From Bordetella parapertussis (GTDB lineage: Bacteria > Pseudomonadota > Gammaproteobacteria > Burkholderiales > Burkholderiaceae_B), in assembly GCA_943331855.1 (NCBI GenBank), contig CALQNE010000153.1:1-8212 (forward strand): 8,212 nucleotides of DNA. Direction: 5' to 3'. Shown in pieces: positions 1 to 6,406 of the stretch. Below the pieces are notes generated by a model that did no database searches, had not been told where the DNA came from, and was given only the letters and a program-made list of their open reading frames with translations. Numbering within the stretch: position 1 is the stretch's first letter; every line of letters starts with the position of its first letter. A program made the position numbers and the translations under genes.

Positions 1-396
1 TCAGTGATTCATGCCGCTCTAATGCCGCGACTCATTGGCCAGGCGCGTGCAGCCTGGCTGCTGCTGGGCGGTGAAAACATCAACTCGGAGCAAGCTCTGC
101 ACTGGGGTCTGATTACCGAAGCAGTCGCTCTGGACACGATCGATCAACGTATCATGCAGATCGCGAAAAACTTTGCCTCGTTAGGGCCTGCCGTGCTGAA
201 GCAACAAAAGACCCTACTCAGACGCTGGGAAGAGCGCTCATTGGCGGATTCAATCGCTGATAGCGTCGAAGAATTTGGCAAGGCCTTCGAGACGGGTGAA
301 CCTCAAAAATTTATGAATGAATTTTTAATGCATAAACAGTCAAAGAACATACCAGACGCATCATCTCAAACAAATAACTCAAAAAAAGATGCCTGA
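1..396 (+). CDS. Enoyl-CoA hydratase/isomerase family protein (crotonase fold), C-terminal part only
   Basis: The reading frame is open from base 1 with no start needed inside the window, so this is the 3' end of a longer gene (131 residues visible). The visible part matches the second half of a crotonase: a helix reading M-P-R-L-I-G-Q-A-R-A-A, then an L-L-L-G-G-E-x-I-x-S-E-Q-A-L-x-W-G-L-I segment typical of the family, followed by the C-terminal helices that complete the trimer and the acyl-CoA pocket. Crotonases hydrate, isomerise or cleave CoA thioesters in the cytoplasm. The oxyanion-hole and catalytic residues lie upstream of the window, so the reaction cannot be assigned. The last 20 or so residues (after F-L-M-H-K) are a polar Lys/Ser/Asn-rich tail outside the usual fold. 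The gene is on the opposite strand from the other crotonase in the window and is not an obvious part of either operon. Confidence 0.85.
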   Translation, partial: SVIHAALMPRLIGQARAAWLLLGGENINSEQALHWGLITEAVALDTIDQRIMQIAKNFASLGPAVLKQQKTLLRRWEERSLADSIADSVEEFGKAFETGEPQKFMNEFLMHKQSKNIPDASSQTNNSKKDA

Positions 397-462
397 ATAC
401 TGCAATTCAACGGCCGCAACGGAAGCCTGCGTCAAACAAAATCTCGAGAGTAATTGAGAGCA

Positions 463-491
463 TTGGACCCTTTATCGGCTACACGTATATT
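463..491 (+). promoter_or_regulatory. Candidate sigma70-type promoter for the binding-protein cassette
   Basis: A -10-like hexamer TATATT (486-491, 5 of 6 to consensus) lies 17 bp downstream of TTGGAC (463-468, only the TTG matches the -35 consensus). Transcription would begin near 498, about 37 bases ahead of the first candidate start codon at 535. The position, in the only gap upstream of three closely packed genes, supports it; the poor -35 weakens it. Confidence 0.35.
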
Positions 492-492
492 T

Positions 493-504
493 TTACTATA
501 GTAA
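493..504. promoter_or_regulatory. Perfect 12-bp palindrome, possible operator
   Basis: TTACTATAGTAA reads identically on both strands. It lies immediately downstream of the candidate -10 hexamer and covers the expected transcription start, a position where a bound dimeric repressor would block initiation. There is no second copy to confirm an operator, and A/T-rich palindromes of this size can arise by chance. Confidence 0.3.
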
Positions 505-534
505 GCTCGGGCGACTCACGACCTAAGTTAAGCT

Positions 535-1356
535 ATGTTAGCCGTCGTACTGGCACTGGAGGCCAGACAATCCATGTCAGACGTGCAGTCAAGTCCTTTA
601 AAGCGGCTACAGATTCGCGGATCGGAGTCAGTCACTCCGGTCATTCAAAAAATTGGGTATCAATTCATGGTTGATTTCCCATCCGTCGCATTGACCTTGT
701 CTAAAGGTAATAGTCTGCATGGGTACAAATCAATTTTCAATGGTACGGCAGATATTGGCATGGTTTCTAGTGACATGCCCGACGAATTGGCTAGACGAGT
801 TCGCGACAAAAACGGTGAATACAAATTTACACTGATCGCACACGATGCCGTTGCAGTGATTGTTCATCCGTCAAATCCTATAAAAAACTTAAAACTACTA
901 GATCTCAAACGGATATTCTCTGGACGGGCAAAAGATTGGAAAGAATTTGGATGGACTGATGGAGGGAAAATCGAACTCTATTCACCGCATCCAACTCATC
1001 AATCTTTTGCTACGTGGCGCCGTTTGGTGATGGGTGAAAACTACCACATCACGATCGAGTCACAAACATTGGCCGATAGTAAAGAGATTACTCAGGCTGT
1101 TGCCAACAATCCCAAATCGATTGCCTACTTAAGCTGGATCCCTGCTAACGCGACGGGCTCTACGATTGTGCTTATCAATGATCGGCACCCTTCAAGCGAG
1201 ACGATTTCTAAAAAACAATATTTGCTTAGCCAAGAGCTGAGGTTGTTCTGCAAGAGTGACTCAAGCGACCTAGTACAACGATTCCTTGACTACTGCGTAT
1301 CCCCAAATACAGGACAAGCAATTATCAGAGAAATGGGTTGGATCTCAATTGGATAA
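535..1356 (+). CDS. PstS-like (PBP-like family) substrate-binding protein, first of the cassette
   Basis: The 273-residue product has the layout of phosphate-type periplasmic binding proteins (PBP-like/PstS superfamily). A ligand loop R-G-S-E-S-V-T-P is at 28-35, G-N-S-L-H-G at 58-63 leads into G-T-A-D-I-G-M-V-S-S-D at 70-80, and V-A-V-I-V-H-P-S-N-P-I-K-N-L at 106-119 precedes the I-F-S-G-x-x-x-D-W-K-E segment at 127-137. The C-terminus carries the family's F-L-x-Y-C-x-S-P-N-T-G-Q-A-I-I run. ATG 535 is the first in-frame start after a stop at 529. An alternative ATG at 574 has GGAGG 11 bases upstream and gives 260 residues. Neither start yields a proper signal peptide: residues 2-8 are hydrophobic but no basic n-region precedes them. 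Export is therefore uncertain, and the ligand is unknown. It ends 3 bases before its paralogue and is A+T-richer than the flanking genes. Confidence 0.8.
   Translation: MLAVVLALEARQSMSDVQSSPLKRLQIRGSESVTPVIQKIGYQFMVDFPSVALTLSKGNSLHGYKSIFNGTADIGMVSSDMPDELARRVRDKNGEYKFTLIAHDAVAVIVHPSNPIKNLKLLDLKRIFSGRAKDWKEFGWTDGGKIELYSPHPTHQSFATWRRLVMGENYHITIESQTLADSKEITQAVANNPKSIAYLSWIPANATGSTIVLINDRHPSSETISKKQYLLSQELRLFCKSDSSDLVQRFLDYCVSPNTGQAIIREMGWISIG
558..562 (+). promoter_or_regulatory. Shine-Dalgarno-like GGAGG that could set the internal start at 574
   Basis: GGAGG lies 11 bases ahead of ATG 574, whereas ATG 535 has no clear purine-rich site before it. This favours the shorter protein on ribosome-binding grounds. 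The spacing is rather long, and the longer start keeps the only hydrophobic N-terminal segment, so the choice stays open. Confidence 0.35.
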
Positions 1357-1359
1357 TTC

Positions 1360-2208
1360 ATGAAACGCAGAACTGTCCTCCAAGGAGTCGGCCTGGGAAT
1401 CGGTGTCATCTGCGCGTTGGGTGCCGCCAACTTTTACCACTCAGTACTGAATCACCGTCGACGCAAGCCGTTGATAATCGGCGGCTCAACGATCGTTAAA
1501 CGATTTTTAGATGCTCGATTAATTGATGCATTCGTTAAACACAATCCAGATGCTGATTTACTGATAGAAGGTGGTTACTCGTACGGAGGATTGATTGCGC
1601 TAGAACGCGGATCAATTGATCTTGCAATGATGTCCAATGATCTTTCTTCAGAAAACAAACTCGATTTTATAGAGCATCTCATCGGCATTGAAACAGTTGG
1701 GATCATCGTAAACGAAAACTCGGTCATTAAAAATCTTTCGACAGCCAATGCTCGCAAGATATTTCTGCGCGAGATTACAAATTGGAAGGAACTGGGCGGC
1801 GCAGACTCACCTATCAATTTGTATAGCCGACAAGACAACATAACTGCGAAGAGAACCGTCGAACAAGTCTTATTGGATGGTGAATCAGTTCACGAAAGTG
1901 CGAAAGTGTTGTCCTCGAGTCAGACGATGATCGAACAAGTTTCTCTTGATCCATTCGCAATTGGTTTTATTAGCCATCAGGGATATTTAAGGGCTAAAGG
2001 GCCAGCTTTAAAAATTAGTCCACTCAGTATTGATGGTATTGACATGGATGAGAGAAACATAGGCTTAGCCCTGTACCCACTTATACGACAATTGTTTTTG
2101 GTGATTCGTGATGACTCAAGTGAAATCTCTAAAAAGTTTATAAATTTCGTTCTTTCTAACGAAGGCCAAACGCTTTTGGCTGAAAGCGGTGCATTGAGGG
2201 TGAGGTAG
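1360..2208 (+). CDS. PstS-like (PBP-like family) substrate-binding protein with a Tat-like leader
   Basis: The 282-residue product is a divergent paralogue of the preceding one. The N-terminus K-R-R-T-V-L-Q-G (2-9) followed by a hydrophobic stretch to about residue 23 resembles a twin-arginine leader; no clear signal-peptidase site is seen, so it may instead act as a membrane anchor. Basic residues at 32-36 separate it from the binding domain. Family features include I-I-G-G-S-T at 39-44, G-G-Y-S-Y-G-G through R-G-S-I-D-L-A-M-M-S-N-D at 71-94, V-G-I-I-V-N at 113-118, K-I-F-L-R-E-I-T-N-W-K-E-L-G-G at 133-147, and a C-terminal F-V-L-S-N-E-G-Q-T-L-L. PstS-like proteins hold phosphate or other small oxyanions between two lobes; the true ligand is unknown. 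The gene starts 3 bases after the first gene stops and ends 2 bases before the next begins, so translational coupling is likely. No permease gene is present. Confidence 0.82.
   Translation: MKRRTVLQGVGLGIGVICALGAANFYHSVLNHRRRKPLIIGGSTIVKRFLDARLIDAFVKHNPDADLLIEGGYSYGGLIALERGSIDLAMMSNDLSSENKLDFIEHLIGIETVGIIVNENSVIKNLSTANARKIFLREITNWKELGGADSPINLYSRQDNITAKRTVEQVLLDGESVHESAKVLSSSQTMIEQVSLDPFAIGFISHQGYLRAKGPALKISPLSIDGIDMDERNIGLALYPLIRQLFLVIRDDSSEISKKFINFVLSNEGQTLLAESGALRVR
2202..2205 (+). promoter_or_regulatory. Ribosome binding site of the TAXI gene, overlapping the end of the previous gene
   Basis: GAGG sits 5 bases before ATG 2211, inside the last codons of the upstream gene, with a second GAGGG at 2196-2200. 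This is the strongest Shine-Dalgarno site in the cassette and fixes the start at 2211. Confidence 0.6.
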
Positions 2209-2210
2209 CG

Positions 2211-3359
2211 ATGGCCGATCTGAAAACAAAAGTCATCACGCACTTAGAAAAAGCGCGACGTCACCAAAAGGGTAGGCGTTATTTAGCAATCGCTTTGATT
2301 TCGCTCTTGCTGCTCATTTCTGGAAAACTCATCTTTGACCTAATTCCTCGTAATTATGTGCTTTCGATTACTGGTGGAAGCGTTTTATCTGAGCGTCATT
2401 TTCTCATCAAACTTCTACAAGAGGAGGTAACGCAACGTTTTGTTTCGTTAAAAGTCGCACAAACAGTTGGCTCGCTCGACGCCTTAGATCTAGTGAACGC
2501 AGGAAAAATTGATCTGGCCTTAGTCACAGGTGGCGTCGTCAACACTTTTCCAAATGTCAGGCATGTAGCAACCTTGCCGCCAGAGTTTATTCATTTTCTA
2601 GTGAAACCAAGCATCACAAATCTAGAAGACTTGAAAGGTAAAGTCATCAATATGGGTGAACGCGGAGAAAACTCCCGAATGCTTGCCCGCCAAATACTGA
2701 CGCATTTAAAACTAACTGCTGATTCAGACTATGCAGAAACGAATTTTTCAAATGAAGAAATGATTGGTATGCGCTTTGAAAAATTACCAGATGCTATTGT
2801 TGAGGTGTCGTATGCCCCGTCTGTTCTAGTAGATTATTTTGTCAAAAAACATGATTACCGGGTCCTAGCCATGCCATTTCCTGCGGCGCTAGCGAAGCGC
2901 TTAGGATGGATCGCGGATGTAACGCTCAGTGAGTACACGTACAGCATTGTTCCACCCGTACCACCAAAGAACATACCGCTGGCAGGGGTAAATCTTCATT
3001 TAGTCGCCAATCGTAATGTTGAACCCAAGGCCATCGTTGAGCTGTTAAAAACGCTATACGGGCCTCAAATTGAAAGTCGCTTCGGTCAAGGACTTGAAGA
3101 GGATGATATTTTGATTCCCTCTGGCCATCCGATCTCAGAGGGCACTAAGCTTTATCTTGATAGCAAGACGCCGATTATTACTCCAGAGTTAACGAATAAA
3201 CTAAGAACAATGTTTGAATTGTTAATCAGTCTAGGTTCTATATTTGTTTTAGTCTGGAAGTGGTTTAAAAGCGATAGCGACGAAGAGTTTGACTACGATA
3301 CTAAAGCGATCGACAAACTAATCGCCCTTAAAAGCTCTAGAGACGAACGCCCAGAGTAA
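2211..3359 (+). CDS. TAXI-family (TRAP-type) solute-binding protein with a transmembrane helix at each end
   Basis: The 382-residue product resembles TAXI solute receptors, the binding proteins of TAXI-TRAP transporters. Visible features: a basic cytoplasmic N-terminus (1-23), a transmembrane helix at about 24-45, S-I-T-G-G at 52-56 starting the first lobe, D-A-L-D-L-V-N-A-G-K-I-D-L-A-L-V at 90-105, and N-L-E-D-L-K-G-K-V-I-N-M-G-E-R-G at 136-151, where classical members have a Gly-Ser-Gly-Thr ligand loop. Here that loop reads E-R-G-E-N-S-R, which suggests an altered ligand. A second hydrophobic helix at about 334-350 is followed by an acidic tail with S-D-S-D-E-E. The predicted topology is both ends in the cytoplasm and the binding domain in the periplasm, unlike a freely diffusing receptor. 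No TRAP membrane subunit is present. The Shine-Dalgarno at 2202-2205 supports the start. It is the last gene of the cassette. Confidence 0.78.
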   Translation: MADLKTKVITHLEKARRHQKGRRYLAIALISLLLLISGKLIFDLIPRNYVLSITGGSVLSERHFLIKLLQEEVTQRFVSLKVAQTVGSLDALDLVNAGKIDLALVTGGVVNTFPNVRHVATLPPEFIHFLVKPSITNLEDLKGKVINMGERGENSRMLARQILTHLKLTADSDYAETNFSNEEMIGMRFEKLPDAIVEVSYAPSVLVDYFVKKHDYRVLAMPFPAALAKRLGWIADVTLSEYTYSIVPPVPPKNIPLAGVNLHLVANRNVEPKAIVELLKTLYGPQIESRFGQGLEEDDILIPSGHPISEGTKLYLDSKTPIITPELTNKLRTMFELLISLGSIFVLVWKWFKSDSDEEFDYDTKAIDKLIALKSSRDERPE

Positions 3360-3391
3360 GAATCGAACGCACTACGTGCAGTGTGTGATTC
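3360..3391 (+). other. Imperfect hairpin right after the TAXI stop codon
   Basis: GAATC (3360-3364) pairs with GATTC (3387-3391), and inside it CGCACT (3368-3373) pairs with AGTGTG (3380-3385, one G-U pair) around a 6-base loop. It begins at the base after the stop codon. No T-run follows, so it is not a standard intrinsic terminator; it may protect the 3' end of the cassette mRNA. Confidence 0.4.
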
Positions 3392-3468
3392 CGATATCTG
3401 GCAGCATCAAGTTTGATCGCGGTAGAAAAATCGCAAGCGAATCTTTCCGGTCAGCAAATAAGCAGATA

Positions 3469-3496
3469 ATAAAAAATAAAAATTCTCTAAGAATTT
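3469..3496 (-). terminator. Candidate intrinsic terminator whose loop is the stop codon of the acyl-CoA synthetase gene
   Basis: On the minus strand AAATTCT (3496-3490) and AGAATTT (3486-3480) form a 7-bp stem around the 3-base loop TAG, which is the stop codon itself. A T-rich run (TTTATTTTTTATT, reading down from about 3480) follows directly. The stem has only two G-C pairs, so termination may be partial. It would end the minus-strand catabolic operon before it runs into the oppositely oriented cassette. Confidence 0.5.
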
Positions 3497-5586
3497 GCAA
3501 GCACAACAATCCCATCCGCTGCTTTAACGCCCTGCCCTTGTTCTAATACAAAGAGCGGATTGATTTCGGCTTCAAGTAAACGATCCCCGAGTGCCGCCAC
3601 CATTGATGAAAAATTAACAATCGCTTCGACCAAGGCGTTGACATCGGCTTTGGCACGCCCACGATAACCATCTAGCAACGGCCATGTTTTTAATGACATG
3701 GCCATTTCACGTGCCGTCTCTACAGACAAGCCACCCTCTGAGGGTAACAAGCGAAGAGTGGTGTCTTGCAAGAGCTCAGCTGTCACACCACCCATACCCA
3801 ATAAGATCGCGACGCCCAACACATCGCGATGCATGCCTAAAATAATTTCAATCCCACCCGATACCATCTCTTGCACTAAAAATCGTTCGGGTGTGATTCC
3901 TGACTTATTTTTGACCTCTTGTGTCATTTGCAGCAAACGGTTTGAAATAGTGGCCGCTGATACATTCACAGCAACGCCTCCCATCTCACTTTTATGCAAG
4001 ATCTCAGATGACAGGACTTTTAAAACTGCACGCTCACCCAAGGTCGTCAGCGCCGCCAACGCCTGTTCAGGTGTCGTCACAACGGTCTCGCGTACCGAAG
4101 TAATGCCAAAGGATGAGAACAAACGCTTTGCCTGCTCTTCATCCAAACTACCTCCGGGCCAGGTGCGCAGCGCGCTTAACGGATCAAGGGTAACGATTGA
4201 CTGAGCCGGCTCAGGCGTCTTTGCTTGACTTGCATGCAGCATCGCTACAAGCGCAGCACTGCAGCTTTCAGGTGCAGAAAAAGCCGGTACGCCACCTTGC
4301 GTCAGCAGCGAACCGATATGTGGTGCATGGGGGCTGATGTAAGCAAGAATGGGTTTGTCAGATAAGGCCATACAACTTTTGATGGCGTTTGACATCAGTT
4401 CAGGCATCGCAAGCGCTGAAGCACCCACGATCACCACCAAAGCATCATAGGTCGGACTCGCTAGCACGGCACTGATTGCACCCTTTAAGAGCTCAGGCTG
4501 CAGGCCTGCAAGCGTGACATCAATAGGGTTGCGATCAAGTGCTGCATGGTCACCCTTTTGAAGTGCTCTGAGTTTTGTAGCAGTTTCAGCATCTGGAGGC
4601 GGAGTTTCAAAACCCGTAACGCCCAACGCATCAGATACCAATGTTCCAGCGCCACCCGTCGAGGTCAAGATTGCAACTCGATTTCCGCGTAAGGTTCGCC
4701 CAGTTGCGAGTGCAGCGGGCATATCTAGCAACTCGTCAAAGCGTTGTGCCCGAAGGATGCCCGTCTGTTTAAACAGCGCATCGTACATTCGGTCAGAGCC
4801 TGCTAACGCACCCGTGTGCGAGATAGCCGCTTTAGCACCTGCTTCAGAGCGTCCAATTTTAAAGGCGACAATCGGCTTACCCGCTTGAGCAGCGCGCAAG
4901 GCAGCTACGCGAAATTTTTGGGTATCACGTACGGTTTCAACGTAAAGTGCAATAACCCTTGTGGTCTCATCATCCACCAGCCAATCAATGAAATCAGCCA
5001 ACTCTAGATCAACCTCATTGCTGGTCGAAATCATTTTAGCCAGCCCAATCCCACGTGCAGACGCCCGTGAGAGCAACGAGCCTAAGATTCCGCCACTTTG
5101 CGAAACCAGACTGATCGCACCTGAGGGAAAGTGATCCATCTCTAGCGCACCCGAGGCTGACAACACAATTCGATCCGTGATGTTGACCAAGCCAATCGTA
5201 TTGGGACCCAGTATCCGCATCGCGCCAGCGGCTTGAAGCAACTCAGCTTGGCGTCTGGCACCCTCCTCACCCACTTCGGTATAGCCACTTGCCAAAACAA
5301 TTGCGGCAGCACAGCCTAATTGTGCAAGCTCTTTCACAGCATGATGTGCACGCTCTGCGCCAAGCAACACAATCCCAACATCCGGCACACTCGGCAGCGA
5401 GGCAATATCCGGATAACAAGGCAACCCGCAAATTTCAGTCGCTTTGGGATTAACGGGATACACATCACCCGAAAATCCGTGTTTCAAGAGATAGGCTACT
5501 GGCCTACCTGCAGTTTTTGTGACATCCGCCGAAGCGCCAACTACCGCGACACGCTGCGGTCGCATTAAGCGAGAAATCGTGTTCAT
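3487..5586 (-). CDS. Acyl-CoA synthetase, ADP-forming (acetate-CoA ligase family, fused alpha-beta)
   Basis: The 699-residue product has the full single-chain layout of the ADP/NDP-forming acyl-CoA synthetases, which interconvert acyl-CoA + ADP + Pi and acid + CoA + ATP in the cytoplasm. The N-terminal CoA-binding Rossmann domain has V-A-V-V-G-A-S at 13-19, V-Y-P-V-N-P-K at 42-48, A-S-G-Y-T-E near 100 and G-P-N-T-I-G at 127-132 (many relatives have Cys in place of Thr). A succinyl-CoA-ligase-like domain follows, with L-V-S-Q-S-G-G at 160-166 and S-H-T-G-A-L-A-G-S-D at 256-265; His257 fits the phosphorylated histidine of the family. The C-terminal ATP-grasp domain has H-K-S-E-M-G-G-V at 531-538 and E-I-N-P-L at 674-678. 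ATG 5586 is preferred; a TTG one codon earlier also opens the frame. AAAGG lies upstream. It starts 6 bases after the crotonase stop, so the two are surely co-transcribed. The acid substrate is not predictable. Confidence 0.92.
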   Translation of the reverse strand: MNTISRLMRPQRVAVVGASADVTKTAGRPVAYLLKHGFSGDVYPVNPKATEICGLPCYPDIASLPSVPDVGIVLLGAERAHHAVKELAQLGCAAAIVLASGYTEVGEEGARRQAELLQAAGAMRILGPNTIGLVNITDRIVLSASGALEMDHFPSGAISLVSQSGGILGSLLSRASARGIGLAKMISTSNEVDLELADFIDWLVDDETTRVIALYVETVRDTQKFRVAALRAAQAGKPIVAFKIGRSEAGAKAAISHTGALAGSDRMYDALFKQTGILRAQRFDELLDMPAALATGRTLRGNRVAILTSTGGAGTLVSDALGVTGFETPPPDAETATKLRALQKGDHAALDRNPIDVTLAGLQPELLKGAISAVLASPTYDALVVIVGASALAMPELMSNAIKSCMALSDKPILAYISPHAPHIGSLLTQGGVPAFSAPESCSAALVAMLHASQAKTPEPAQSIVTLDPLSALRTWPGGSLDEEQAKRLFSSFGITSVRETVVTTPEQALAALTTLGERAVLKVLSSEILHKSEMGGVAVNVSAATISNRLLQMTQEVKNKSGITPERFLVQEMVSGGIEIILGMHRDVLGVAILLGMGGVTAELLQDTTLRLLPSEGGLSVETAREMAMSLKTWPLLDGYRGRAKADVNALVEAIVNFSSMVAALGDRLLEAEINPLFVLEQGQGVKAADGIVVLANS

Positions 5587-5592
5587 CAACCG

Positions 5593-6387
5593 CTAAGCCT
5601 TTTTGTTATTGTTTGCTAAAAACTCAAGAACCGCGTTGCGATGCTCGGTACTGGTATAACAAATACCTTGAGCCTGACTGCCCTGCGCAAATACTTGATT
5701 TGCCGTTGACTCGTACGTTTCATTCAAAATCGTTTTGCTGAGCGCTAACGCTGTGCCCGAGCCTTGGCTTAACTCTGTCGCCCAAGCTTGCGCATCGGCA
5801 ACAAGTGCCGCTGCCGTGGTTTGTCGATCAAGGATACCAAGTGCCAGTGCCTCAGCCGCCTCAACACGGCGACCCGAAAAAATTAGCTGCGTAGCCATCG
5901 ACAAGCTCACACGACGCGGCAAAAGGTACATGCCACCGCCATCGGGAATAATGCCGCGATTGATATATGACCATGTAAAATTTGCGTACTCGCTACCAAT
6001 TAAAAAATCACAGGCTAAGGCTGTATCGGCCCCTAGGCCAGACGCTGAGCCATTGACAGCAGCGATCGTTGGTTTGGGCATCGTGTGCAAGAGCGTTTGT
6101 GTGTGATGCACCCGCTGTTGCCTATGCCAGCCGTTGAAGGCGATTTCACCGGTAGGCGCACTCATACGTTTTTCCATGCCGGCAATGTCACCGCCCGCAC
6201 AAAAACCTTTACCAGCCCCCGTAATCACTAATGCACGAATGCCTTTATCAGAGGCGGTTCGTTCAAGTGCATGGATGAATTCTGAGCGCATATCATCGCT
6301 CATGGCGTTTCGTTTATCTGGGCGATTAAAGGTGATCGTCGCAATGCCTGAGTGAACAGCCATCTCAAGGAGTTTGTAATCCATCAT
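5593..6387 (-). CDS. Enoyl-CoA hydratase/isomerase family protein, PaaG/isomerase-like active site
   Basis: The 264-residue product is a complete crotonase. F-N-R-P-x-K-R-N-A at 20-28 and G-K-G-F-C-A-G-G-D-I at 59-68 give the first oxyanion-hole strand; A-V-N-G-S-A-S-G-L-G-A at 110-120 gives the second. By my alignment the two glutamates that add water in classical hydratases are replaced: the first by Asp121 and the second by Tyr141. Asp149 in I-I-P-D-G-G-G, followed by L-L-P-R, matches the aspartate of PaaG-type and other double-bond isomerases. A shift of the double bond in an acyl-CoA is thus more likely than simple hydration. AAGG lies 4 bases before the first ATG and 7 before a second, adjacent ATG (6384), so either may be used. 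It sits between the Bug gene (19 bases upstream) and the acyl-CoA synthetase gene (6 bases downstream), consistent with acting on the synthetase product or feeding it. Confidence 0.9.
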   Translation of the reverse strand: MMDYKLLEMAVHSGIATITFNRPDKRNAMSDDMRSEFIHALERTASDKGIRALVITGAGKGFCAGGDIAGMEKRMSAPTGEIAFNGWHRQQRVHHTQTLLHTMPKPTIAAVNGSASGLGADTALACDFLIGSEYANFTWSYINRGIIPDGGGMYLLPRRVSLSMATQLIFSGRRVEAAEALALGILDRQTTAAALVADAQAWATELSQGSGTALALSKTILNETYESTANQVFAQGSQAQGICYTSTEHRNAVLEFLANNNKKA

Positions 6388-6406
6388 GTTGCCTTATCGT
6401 AGAACG

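Noticed and set aside
397..462. Terminator after the partial crotonase gene
   Set aside because: Only short G/C-rich palindromic bits (such as CGGCCG) are present, with no stable stem followed by a T-run.
1575..2243. Two 88-codon frames on the - strand within the second binding-protein gene and its border with the TAXI gene
   Set aside because: Both are shadows of the coding frames on the + strand and have no motif or convincing ribosome-binding site.
3420..3445. TCGC-AA-GCGA inverted repeat beside an A-run in the convergent intergenic region
   Set aside because: The stem is only 4 bp with a 2-base loop, too tight to form as drawn; the 3480-3496 repeat with its T-rich run is a better terminator.
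3698..4204. 168-codon open frame on the + strand
   Set aside because: It lies wholly inside the well-supported acyl-CoA synthetase gene on the other strand, and its product has low-complexity Ser/Thr/Pro-rich composition with no recognisable domain.
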